A stretch of 64,000 nucleotides of DNA, taken from assembly GCA_945643635.1 (NCBI GenBank), contig CALZFC010000078.1:312501-376500 (forward strand), given 5' to 3'. Under the pieces are notes generated by a model. The model was not told the DNA's origin and searched no databases. It was given only the letters and a program-made list of their open reading frames with translations. Position numbers and translations under genes: made by a program. This stretch comes from Allodiplogaster sudhausi (lineage: Eukaryota; Nematoda; Chromadorea; Rhabditida; Diplogasteridae). Shown here one piece after another: positions 1-10,477 of the stretch. Position 1 is the first letter of the stretch; each line of letters begins with the position of its first letter.

Positions 1-177
1 GGCTATTAGTCTAACAACTGCCTTCCAGAATTTATTTGAGATACTCGGAGATTGCGTGAATGCGTACTAGTAGAAGTTTAAGATACATATTTATCGAAAA
101 CTACATATATGCACGTACGTGAACTATTTCCAAATTCATTAAATTTTCCAGAAGAATACATTCATCGAAAACACAGG

Positions 178-2173
178 ATGCGAAGGCTAACATCATCAGC
201 GCTGCTGCTTTTTCTCATTCAAAGCGAGGTAAGACCGTGCTAACAGAGATAGAAATAAATTTGTTTAACATAGAACGAAAATTGTAGATATTTAAATGAA
301 ATATTGCAAGTTTATTATTATTAAACTACTATAGAAAATAATTAAAATCTATTGAAAAACGAAAATTGACATAAAATATGGCTACGAAATTCAAGTTGGC
401 ATGCGAGTACTACGAGGAGAGCGACTCGGACGAGTTGCGTGACCGTCTTCAGCTAATCACGGGCATCGCTACGCTCACAGACTGCACCGGCCGATGCGAT
501 TCGGTCAGAGCTGCTTTCATTCTCTTTCTCCACCTTTTGTGTTTCTCTAGTCTTCCACTTTTAAAACCTTCTACTATGTATCTCGGATATGCGTCTCAAG
601 TTCAATAAAAAAAAATAGCAGATCTCTTATCTTCCTTATTCTCTCTCAAATCATACTCATTGTTAGTGCTTCATTGCATTCATTGCATGTAAAAACCCGG
701 GCCATTTGTTCCCTGTTTCTATGGCTCATGTCGTTATGAGGAAAAAAGACATGGATGATTTTGAGGGTCTCACCACAAGACAATTATATTACAACTGCGA
801 TATTACGCCAAAATAATTGTGCGATTGCGAAGTGGTGTAACTTGTTGATGTACATACATAGTTAGAAATAATTAGGCAAGAGCTTCAAACATGAATATAT
901 TCAACTAGAATCTTTTAACATTGAGTCTTACAGAACTGCGTAATTAATGTGGAATTACACAATTCTGTAAGAGCCATTCCTATGAATATACCTTCAGCGC
1001 GCTGACTGCGAGGCGGTGGCCTTCGATGGCAGCCTCGCTCGCTGCGCACTTCTCGGAGGTGTCATCGATCACACGTGCCAGCCACAGTCGCTACTTGTCA
1101 AGAGGTGCACGACGATAACGACCACAACACCAACGACAACCACCACGAGACCAACAATAACCACCACGACACCCACGACAACCACAACGACACCAACAAC
1201 AACCACCACAACACCAACAACAACCACCACAACACCAACAACAACCACTACGAAATCAACAACAACCACCACGAAACCAACAACAACCACCACAACACCA
1301 ACAACATCCACCACGAAACCAACAACAACCACCACAACACCAACGACAACCACCACAACACCAACGACAACCACCACGAAACCAACAACATCCACCACAA
1401 CACCAACGAAAACCACCACGACACCAACAACAACCACCACAACACCAACGACTACCACCACGAAACTAACAACAACCACCACGACACCAACAACAACCAC
1501 CACAACACCAACGACAACCACCACGACACCAACAACAACCACCACAACACCAACGACAACCACCACGAAACCAACAACATCAACCACAACACCAACAACA
1601 ACCACCACGACACCAACGACAACCACCACGACACCAACGACAACCACTACGACACCAACTACTACAACCACTACAACAACAACGACCACGACTGGTTCAA
1701 AGATTTTCAATCATAAACAAATTAAAATTTGCCCCCCGAAATACATATCTTGCGTCTTCAGTCGCGACGCCCCCACCACCCTGCCATATGATCGCCGCCG
1801 CTACAACCAACGTTATTGGGATGACGTGTGTCGACGCAGAGATTGGCTGCTCCCCAGCTCCGCCATCTCCACCTTCTCACTGCTACGCTCAATGCTCTAC
1901 TGGAGTAAGTCGAGAGATTCAGATTGCGAAATGTAGGTTTTGGCCCGGCTGAATAGGATTCGTTGTTTGTTTCTTCGTAACAAAATTGGTGAAAGTAAGT
2001 CCCGTTTTCTTAAGACGTTGTACATGTACTTCACCGGCACCAATTCCTGGGAATCTTCTGGGACGTCCAAGTTCACCTGCATTGAGGGTCAGGGAACTAC
2101 TTATTACAAGCTGGTAAACGATATTCAGACTGATCCAGTGCCAGAAGGCATCAGTGTGAAGTGCTGTTGGTAA
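178..2173 (+). CDS. Secreted Thr-rich mucin-like protein, family A (copy 1, intact)
   Basis: Five-exon model: 178-228, 396-503, 998-1694, 1762-1904, 2015-2173. All junction phases agree, giving about 385 aa. Exon 1 is a 17-residue signal peptide starting MRRLTSSALLLFLIQSE. Exon 2 and the start of exon 3 form a Cys module (ACEYYEE...LTDCTGRCDS / RADCEAVAFDG...CALLGG...DHTCQPQS) spaced like a PAN/apple domain; that domain call is inference. The rest of exon 3 is about 190 residues of TTTTTPT-type repeat, typical of O-glycosylated stalks. Exon 4 is a Pro/Cys module containing MTCVDAEIGC. Exon 5 ends in VKCCW before TAA. The most likely role is an extracellular or cuticle/surface glycoprotein. 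Sister copies lie at 4936-6589, 10478-13270 and 16193-17754. Splice calls rest on GT/AG, phase and comparison between copies. Confidence 0.72.
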
Positions 2174-2690
2174 CTTTAGACAATTTCATGCTGCGATTAT
2201 AAGGCTTCACCGGATATGTAAAAGGTTCCTTTTTCGTATTCATATTTTAGGACTAGTATATGCAAATATAATTCATGCTGTGGGTTTTGGTGGATTCATT
2301 GTCTTTATTTAACCTCATATTGAATATTTGTATAAATATAGGTGCAATCAATCTCAGCATATTTGTTTCCTAAGAAGATCGTTGTTGATACGGTATAAAT
2401 ACACTCAAATTCAGTTAATTCTTTTCCGTTGTAAGAATTCTCACATTGAATGAATCCGAAAATGCAATTACGGCGAGTAAATCCTAGAAAATTTCCTTTT
2501 ACTCGGTTAGGAGGATCTAGTACAAGAAATTTAGACATTAGCAATGTTATATCACTCGCCATATTTACAAAGAGACTGTTTTAAAACTAAAATTATCGTA
2601 TTAACGGTTGCAAGAAACAAGTTCTTTTCTCGTCATCATATTTTTATTTCCTCTTATTTGTTTCCAAACATCAGGCAATAATGAATAAAT
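2174..2690 (+). promoter_or_regulatory. Conserved 3' region of family A copy 1
   Basis: After the stop codon there is a block kept in all four large family A copies. It centres on GGACTAGTATATGCAAATA at about 2250-2270, followed by a stretch containing ATTTAACCTCATATTGAATA and ATAAATATAGGTG. The ATGCAAAT octamer inside it is identical in every copy. An AATAAA polyadenylation signal lies at 2684-2689 and is matched at 7055 and 13725 downstream of other copies, which suggests a 3' UTR of about 0.5 kb. Confidence 0.5.
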
Positions 2691-2860
2691 GGCAACCAAA
2701 TAAAGTAAAATAAAATGAAATTCTTCCTCTAAAATCTGAACCCGCCGCCATTTTTAATAGTCGATCCGAACGGATATCACACAATGTAAATATGATATAG
2801 TTCGCCAAGAGGAGCTCCAGGAGAACGCGCTAGGCTGGGCGAGATATGTTCTTCCTTACC

Positions 2861-3350
2861 AGGGAATGGTCTCGGCTGCCCCCGAGGGTATGAGATGAGC
2901 TACATATATACCATTCGAAAGCTCTTGCCGAGTAGATAACGAATATCATAATAAAAATGAACGTTTAAAAAAGATGAAGGTTTATTGAAAAAAATGAACA
3001 TTTTACAGCGAAACAGAATATGCCAATTATTATTTTTCATGTTGAAAACGACTTGAAAATGAGGAATTGACCCTTTGGTGAAAAATGGCGAAAACAATTT
3101 TTGCTCCAAAAATGATCAGAAAGTGTATTAATAAGCTTTACATGGCCTACTTACACGTATAAATCAATTTTAGATTCGAGAAAGTTTGCAAATGTCGTGA
3201 AACTGTTAATTTAAGTGGGTTTCCGAGAATATCAGGAAAACAGAATCAGTTCGGAAAATTGTATTATGATATTCGTTATCTAATCGACGAGAGCTTTCGA
3301 ACGGTATATAGCTCATCTCATAACCTCGGAGGAAGCCGAGACCATTCCCT
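2861..3350. mobile_element. Non-autonomous inverted-repeat element (MITE-like)
   Basis: About 90 bp at 2861-2955 recurs as a reverse complement at 3260-3350, starting AGGGAATGGTCTCGGCT on each end. The arms differ at several positions. The interior has no credible coding region. I could not settle a target-site duplication. It sits between family A copies 1 and 2. Confidence 0.7.
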
Positions 3351-4440
3351 TGTTAATTTCGTTGGCCACACACAAAAAATAAATAAAAAATAAACGTGAT
3401 ATTCAACCAATTGAGATACCAATACATTAGCGTGATTAGCAAAACACTAAAGCTATTCGTAAAAGATGAAAGGAAATTCGTGTGTATGCCAGCCCGCAAG
3501 CGCTTGCCATTTTTTTACTGTTTCTTTCATTCTCTGACAATTGTCGAGAATTTAATGACGCGCCATCTCATTCATTCTCTCGCTTTCTTTTTCTCTCTCT
3601 GTCCTTTCTTCCAGTTTGCTTAAAAATCGCTTTCAATCATTCTTTAGTTAAAATTTGTTTTGCTGTATCTGGTTCTCTCGCTCTCTCTCCTCTCCTTCTC
3701 TTATATCTCCTAACTCTCTGTAACTGTCTCGCTCTCTTCTATCGTCGCTGCTCCCACCATCCTGCTGATAAGGTTAGCTAATTATCTTACTTTTGCGGAC
3801 GGCATGTTTTGCTGTGTTTGGCCCTTCAGTGACCATCTTTTTCAATGTAAAAAAAAGTTTGTAGAAATTTTAATGACACATTTTCTACTAAAATTAAATG
3901 ATTTGATGTACCACTTGCCATATTTAATATATATAAAGCAATTTCTAATACTTCTGAAAATTAAGTTTATGTTTTTATCGAGATTTATAAATTGCGGTCC
4001 TACCAAGGCCTACGAGCCGGCCCAACTTTTCTTGGGATCGGCCCGGGGCTTTGGAAAAGTGGGCTAGCCAACCCAGAGCATTGTCCACCTCTGCTCGTGA
4101 GACATCCCTCTCTCTCTGTCTCTCTCCTTCTGTCGCTTTGTCTATCTTCATTCTCTCCCGATCATTGTCTACCATCTCCTTTCCTTCTCACCCACTGCAC
4201 ATTTTAGGCTAACAAGGCAATGCCCCTCCCCTCATCTGAACGGGTAATAACTATTTGGTTACACCTCTCTGTACCAAATAGTTGTGCCGACTAATTCATT
4301 ACGCATCAAGATAACGGAAAAGAATTGTAAAATACATGCAGCGAAAAAAAAAGAAAAAAAAAGAAAGAAATAGGAGTTCTTTTTATCAGAAATGCTCCAG
4401 ATTAGCATAATTGCGCCCAATTGAAATTTAAAATGAATTT
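3351..4440. other. Non-coding, pyrimidine-rich tract and repeat fragment
   Basis: No gene seen. About 3690-3850 (a TC-rich run, then TTAGCTAATTATCTTAC and GGCCCTTCAGTGACC) matches 47040-47165 inside the large element in the palindrome, so it is a dispersed repeat. A GC-rich patch lies at 4000-4090. Open frames here are low-complexity. Confidence 0.5.
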
Positions 4441-4640
4441 GACATCTTGGATTATGTGTTTGTTTCTTCTATGAGCTCGATGTAAATGAAGGCCACTCTC
4501 CCTGTCATAGCAGCTTCATGACGCTGTTTGAAGCAGCCACCATTGTTGCTAGGCTCTTGTTATTTTTGCGAGAAACTCCCCATTATCCTGTTTCTTTTGT
4601 TCTCACCGTTTGTGAGAATGAAGAATACTGGAAGTTTGAC
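4441..4640 (+). promoter_or_regulatory. Conserved upstream block of family A
   Basis: A block starting TGAGCTCGATGTAAATGAAG, continuing through GAAGCAGCCACCATTGTTGC to a TGTTATTTTTGCGAGAA motif, lies about 150-300 bp before the signal-peptide exon position. It recurs at 15840-16060 upstream of the 16.2-kb copy, and inverted at 8990-9180 and 18470-18670 beside remnants. Conservation outside coding sequence suggests promoter content, but recent duplication alone could explain it. Confidence 0.4.
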
Positions 4641-4935
4641 ATTTTTCATTTACTCCCTGCTATATAACGTTTTTTGTATACGCATGATCGTGAATTCTTT
4701 CCAAATCCATATCGTCTCAGTCTTTCTGAGGACACTATTCTTCGAAAACACACGGCAGTGTTGTTGCTTGTTCACATTCAAAGCGAGGTAAGGTCGTTTT
4801 AACAGATTACTAAAAAATATATATGGCTGATACATGTAGAAAAACTAAGTATTAAAATGTTTAATTTATTAAAATTATATTAAAGTCCTATGCGAAGCAA
4901 AAAATTTCATAAAACAAATAGCGAAGAAATTGAAG

Positions 4936-6589
4936 TTGGCATGCGAGTTATACGAGAAGAGAGAATCGGATGAGTTGCATGACCGTCTTCAGCTGCACAA
5001 GACCATTTCGACGCTCGCAGCCTGCACCGGTCGATGCGATTCGGTAAGATGCGCACTCATTCTCTTTGCCCACCTCTCCTGTTTCTCTCTTCTTCCACTT
5101 TTACCACCTTCTTAGTTTACATACATACATATACATATCTCTGATTTGCGCCTCAACTTCAGGAGAAAATTATCAGATCTATTATCTTCATTATGCTCTC
5201 GCAAACATCACTCATTGTTAGTGCCTCATCGCATTTTTGCATGAAAAACCCTGTGCCATGTATTCGATGTTTCCATGAATTTCTTAGAGGGCATCACCAT
5301 GCGGCATTTTTATTTCGACTGCGAACTCACCACAAAACAATTATGCGATTGCGACGTCATGTAGTAAAAGCGCTTTACCTGCCAATGTACTAAGAAAGAA
5401 ACTACAGCTTCAAACATGATATATTGCATTATAATCTTTTAAGAGAGACACTCTGTGAGGATCGAGTAGCTTTCGGATTTTGGTTACCAACATTTAATGA
5501 GGGTTACACAGGCGCACTATGAGGAGAATAAATTTGTAAATGGTTTAATTTTTAACCACTTTTAAGAATTTTTTTTAATGTCTTTTCTGTGGGCACAAGC
5601 GTTGGGGATAAAGAGGGGAAAATTGACACCAAATATGTTTCTATGAAGAAAATGGAAGGGTGCATACTGTATTTTCTCTATTAGCACCAATCCATGTAAT
5701 TGTTGTAGAATTACAGAGTTCTGAAAAACCATTCCTATACACCTTCAGCTCTCGGGCTGCGAGGCGGTCGCCTTCGATGGCAGCCGGGCTCTCTGCGCAC
5801 TTCTCGGCCGCGTCGTAGATCACACGTGCCAGCCACAGTCGCTCCATATCAAGACGTGCACGATGACAACAGAAACAGCGATAACCACCACGACACCAAC
5901 GAAAACAAGCACGACACCAACGAAAACAAGCACTACACCAACGAAAAACAACTCGACACCAACGAAAACCACCTCGACACCAACGAAAACCACCACGACA
6001 CCAACGAAAACCACCACAACGCCAACAAAAACCGCCACGACACCAAAGAAAACCATAACGACACCAACCACGACAACCACGACGACAACGACGACCACGA
6101 CTGGTATTAACAGTCCCAATCATGAACTCATATTAAAATTTATCTCGCATGTTCAGTCGCGACGCCCATACCACCCTGCCCGATGCTCAACGCCGATCCG
6201 AACGGCGTAACAGGAATGACGTGTGCCGACCCAATCATTGGCTGCTCCCCAGAACCGCCCTCTCCACCGTCTCACTGCTTAGCTTTCTGCGCTTCCGATG
6301 CTATAGTAAGTCGAGAGATTCGGATTGCGAAAGTAGATTTTAGCTCGGGGGAATGGGATAGGAAGAGGTTCATTGTTTGTTTCATCATAACAAAAGTAGT
6401 GAAAGTAGGTCGCGTTTTATTCAGATGTTGTACATGCACTTCATCGCCAGCGATTCCTGGGTATCGTCGGGGGCGTACAAGTTCAGATGTGTTGAGGGTC
6501 AAGGAAAGACTTATTATAAGCTCGTACCACCGGGCGATACTCAGACTGATTCTGTGCCTGAAGGCATCAATGTCAAGTGCTGTTGGTAA
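4936..6589 (+). CDS. Secreted Thr-rich protein, family A (copy 2, start exon damaged)
   Basis: Exons 4936-5043, 5749-6103, 6157-6305 and 6425-6589 are phase-consistent and open. They encode the PAN-like module (LACELYEKRESDEL...; GCEAVAFDGSRALCALLG), a shorter stalk rich in TPTKTTTT, the Pro/Cys module (MTCADPIIGC) and the C-terminal module ending VKCCW. The signal-peptide exon should lie near 4750-4787. There, CGAAAACACAC is followed by a shortened hydrophobic stretch (VLLLVHIQSE) with no in-frame ATG: the segment holding ATGCGAAGG in copy 1 is missing. Either transcription starts elsewhere or this is a recent pseudogene. A conserved downstream block is at about 6664-6770, with AATAAA at 7055. 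Confidence 0.6.
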
Positions 6590-8089
6590 CTTTATACAAT
6601 ATCATACGCTATTATAACGCTTCATTGAATCAGTCAAAGCGGTATTTTCTCCTCTTCATATTAAGGACTAGTATATGCAAATATAATGTATGCTGTGGGG
6701 TTTAGTGGATTTATTGTTTTTATTTAACCTCATATTGAATATTTGTATAAATATAGGTGTAGTATTTTTCGTAATCAATCTCAGCATATTTGCTTCCTCA
6801 AGAAGTTCATTGTCGATAATGTATAAATATACTCAAATTCAGTTCATTCTTTTCCGTTGCTGGAATTCTCAAATTTATTGAATCCGAAAATGTAACTACA
6901 TACGACGAGTAAAATTCCCGCATAATTTCGGTTCTTTAAAGAAGCCATTTCTCTTTTGAGGCGGTTCAATTGCAAGAAACAAATTGTCGATTATGTTTTT
7001 CTTCTTCATATTTTCATTTTGTCTTATTTGTTTGTTGAACAGCAGATACTACTGAATAAACAGCTACCAATAAAAAAAAAAAAGCAAGAGAGTAATGTTG
7101 AATATAATAAATTGACAGACGAGATTGATAAATAGATTAAGATTCATTGAAAATTGGATTTGTAAGCGGAAAAGTGAAAGGACTTCTTCTTCTGCACAGT
7201 GCAGTTTTATGTTCTCGTCATTCAGAAAGAAGAGAATGTGCTGAAATCAAAAATGCTTACAATCTCCTGCGTGTTCTTTTCTGAAAAAATCCCCCGCTTT
7301 TTCTCTCTTTACTATCGCCGCATGTTCTGCCTATCGTCTTTTGGTGTTTATATGTGCATAAAACAAGTTCAGTTGCCGTGTGTTTATCAACTTATAGGAA
7401 CAACCATGAAACATACATTTTAATCTAAGGAAGAGTACTTCATACAAAAATTGTAGACTTGGACAAAAGCAAAGGAATCAAAGAATGTCGATGTCGATCG
7501 GCACGCGGTTACTTTGCTAGCATTTCATGCGGCAAAATGTGGGTATTGACGGGAGAATAGCTCAATAAGTTTTCTTTCGTGAACAAGACGAGTTTTTTTA
7601 ATAAGCGAAAAACAAATGTATGTACTGTCATCGGCATACAGAAGATATTCCTAATTTTTTTGTCCGTGCTAATGAACCTGCTATCGCACCTTTGCGCATG
7701 CATTGGATGACAGGATTGGAGAAGTAGCGGTTCGCGGATGAATAATGCCACTGCTGCATGAGCGAAGTGCACTTCAACGGCTCGGAAAGACTGATAGTGG
7801 AATTGTCGTGCGTTCCCTGACTTGCCGTTCGCAGTCGTGATCGGACAGCACGATGATGGGCAGTTCGTTTAATTTATTGATGCTAAAATTATAAATTCCG
7901 CGAGTCTATGGAGCAAATCGATTCCATGCTGGTTTCTCTGTTTTACTTCAATCAGATTAGGAAGGTAATCCAATCAATGCGATAAATACAGACCTGAACA
8001 GCTTAAGAACTAACAAAATCTATTGTTTTAATTACCTGCCTTTATTAATGACATAATTGAAACGTCATTTTTCTAACCAAATAATTTAT
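6590..8089. other. 3' flank and non-coding interval
   Basis: Contains the copy-2 3' block with the ATGCAAAT octamer, the polyadenylation signal at 7055-7060, then unremarkable AT-rich sequence. The longest open frames (for example 7509-7772 on the minus strand) show no motif I recognise and have no paralogue in the window. Confidence 0.4.
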
Positions 8090-8836
8090 CGCCACTGGGC
8101 ATCGAGCAGCCTGGTGGGAGCGTGGCGACTGAAGACACGAGATATTTTAGCGACACATTTTTAATATGAGTTTATGATTGAAACTTCTTATCAGTCGTGG
8201 TTGCTGTCGTTGGAGTCGTGATAGTGGTCGTCGCTTCTGCTGCCGTTATGCATGTCGTGCTATGGAGCGATTGTTGCTGGCAAGTATGATCGACGACGCC
8301 GCCGAGAAGTGTTTCTACCACCGAAGGCAAAAGGTGTAGCAGATTGACTGTGGCAAATAATTAATAATTCAGCAGTAATATTTGAAACTGCTCGAGGGAT
8401 AAGACTCAAGGTATAAGATTCGAATGCGATATATTCATGTTTGAAGCTGTTGTGTAATTTCTTTCTTACTACATCAACAAATTAAAGTTTTTGTGCTACG
8501 TTGTTTTGGGGAGAGTTCGAAGCCATCCGTGTCTGTCTTCATCATAACGACAAGAAAGAAAGAAAAAGCCTAATGGCCCGGTTATTCCATGCTAAGAATG
8601 CGATGAAGCACTAACAATGAGTACGAATATATAGAGCAAGAAATCGCACGCCAGCTTGATATGTCTTATGCCAATTTTATTTTTATTTTTATTTTTTTTA
8701 TTTTGTTTCTATAATAGATACAAAATTACATTTAAATACTGATACATTTTCTTTCTATTTTTGCAATCTACATACAAGACCGTACTTCTCTTTGAATGAG
8801 AAAAACCAAGAGCACTGCTCAAGTAAGCCATCGCAT
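8090..8836 (-). pseudogene. Family A pseudogene, inverted
   Basis: Read on the minus strand. Exon 1 (8836-8786) encodes MRWLT, then an in-frame TGA, then AVLLVFLIQRE, so the signal peptide is interrupted. Exon 2 is absent. Exon 3 (about 8333-8192) keeps LLGGVVDHTCQQQS-like sequence but has lost its 5' end and nearly all of the Thr stalk, and its donor GT has become AT. The start of exon 4 follows a normal CTTCAG acceptor at 8128. The conserved upstream block is present inverted at 8990-9180, so the duplication carried flanking DNA. Confidence 0.72.
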
Positions 8837-9180
8837 CCTGTGTTTTCGAAGAGTGTAGCCGTCAGAGCAAGCGAGAATATATAAACTTTTAAACAATTCA
8901 TTTATGTGCATATATGGAGACGTTGGCAATGAAATACATATGTCATACTTATAATATTCTTCATTCGCACAAATTCCACAGCAGCTAATACAAAGGGTTT
9001 CCTACTTCATTTGAAAGCAGTGCAAAAGCAAAAGGACAATAGGAAGCTCCTGTTGCTTCTCGCAGAAAATAACAAGCGCCTGGCAACAATGGCAGCTGCT
9101 TCAGACTGAGTCATCCAGCTGCTGTGACAGGCAGCCTGGCCTTCATTTACATCGAGCTCATAGAAGAAGGCAAAAACATA

Positions 9181-10477
9181 ATCTCTCTTCCTCCCTTTCT
9201 CTCTTCCTTTATTTTCAGCTTTCCTCCAAGGCGAAAATCAGTATTCGCGATTCGGAATTGAGCGAGAGATATAGAGGGATGTCTTTCGTATCAAGTTCTA
9301 ATTATTCTTATCTAATTGTTTGACTCAGAAGTTTATACTGAAATGTATTTCACGATTCGAATTGGGGAAATACATGCAAGTAGGAGTGAGGAAATTGCCT
9401 CTTGATTGAGGCCATATTCATGACATGTCAGTTTTCTGCTCGTCTCTCGCCCCTACACTAGAGTTCTTGTACCATCTTCAATGGCAGCAAGCATCTGCTA
9501 CCATTCAAACTCGAATGCTTAAACGTCTATAAAAAGCTAAATTGTCTATAGTTGACAGAATCGTCATGCGTCTCACTCATTGTCATACTTCTGTTAAAAG
9601 TTAGAAAAGCTGCAATACATCTGACAAATTTTGTGGATATATCAAATTATCTAATTATTCCATTAGCACGGATTACAGGACATTTGACCAGAGACATTTG
9701 CTCACACGCGACAAATATCGAGCGGCCTATTTATATTCGCATACATTAGATATTTTGGCGATCGTCAGCCTCAGAAAAGCAGAGCAATCTCGGAAAATTG
9801 CGAAAACCTCGTTGTTCTTTGTTCAGAGCAATCTCGGAAAATTGCGAAAACCTCGTTGTTCGTTTTCATATATTAAAAAAGTTATGATTGTTTTCAACAG
9901 AACTCGGATAACTTCAAATTGCGAACATTGCCAAAAAAGTGGAGCGAATGGTATTGTATAAATCTGAAAGAGAGTCGCCTGTTTATCATTGTATAAATTA
10001 CAATGTCTGCTTCACAACTTTCGTTACCCGTGAATGGTTGGTCAACAGCAGCAGGATTGATCAGAACTTTCGCAATCACATCTATCACCTATTATCTTCA
10101 CAATCGCTGAAATACTATTCCAAGATTTAGTTTTTAGGCAAGTCTATTAGCCAACGCGAATTTTGAGAATAACCGGTAGAGTGTCTGCAAATGGCGACAT
10201 ACTTCGTGTCTCCCTGCTATGGAACTTCTGACTCTCAGATTTTAAAGAAATCCACCGTTCAAAGCTAGAAATTTGCAGAAGTTCCTTCTAAATTTTCAAA
10301 AACCGTAAGTCATGTTTTAGTAGCGTTTTCTTCTAATGCGTCAGAGAACAGAAAGCAGAAGAGGTGAATATCTCCTCGGCTACTAATGGATTTCGAGGGC
10401 CCGGACAAAGTATGTTCACTATTCGCTGTCTTCTTGTCGACAGCAGCTTGCGCAGATCTAAGTGATAGACTGTGACC
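9181..10477. other. Upstream flank of the 10.5-kb gene; repeated upstream module
   Basis: No gene seen. About 9680-10270 is duplicated at 21690-22000 (upstream of the 22.2-kb pseudogene) and partly at 33350-33660. Within it, a ~47-bp unit (AGAGCAATCTCGGAAAATTG) is tandemly repeated at 9780 and 9827. Confidence 0.5.

Noticed and set aside
1069..1710. Long Val/Gly-rich and Asn/His-rich open frames overlapping the Thr stalks on both strands (also 5820-6119, 11737-12792, 19754-20074, 35261-35770)
   Set aside because: They are shadow translations of ACN-CCN repeats. The Thr frame alone is joined in phase to conserved Cys exons and signal peptides.
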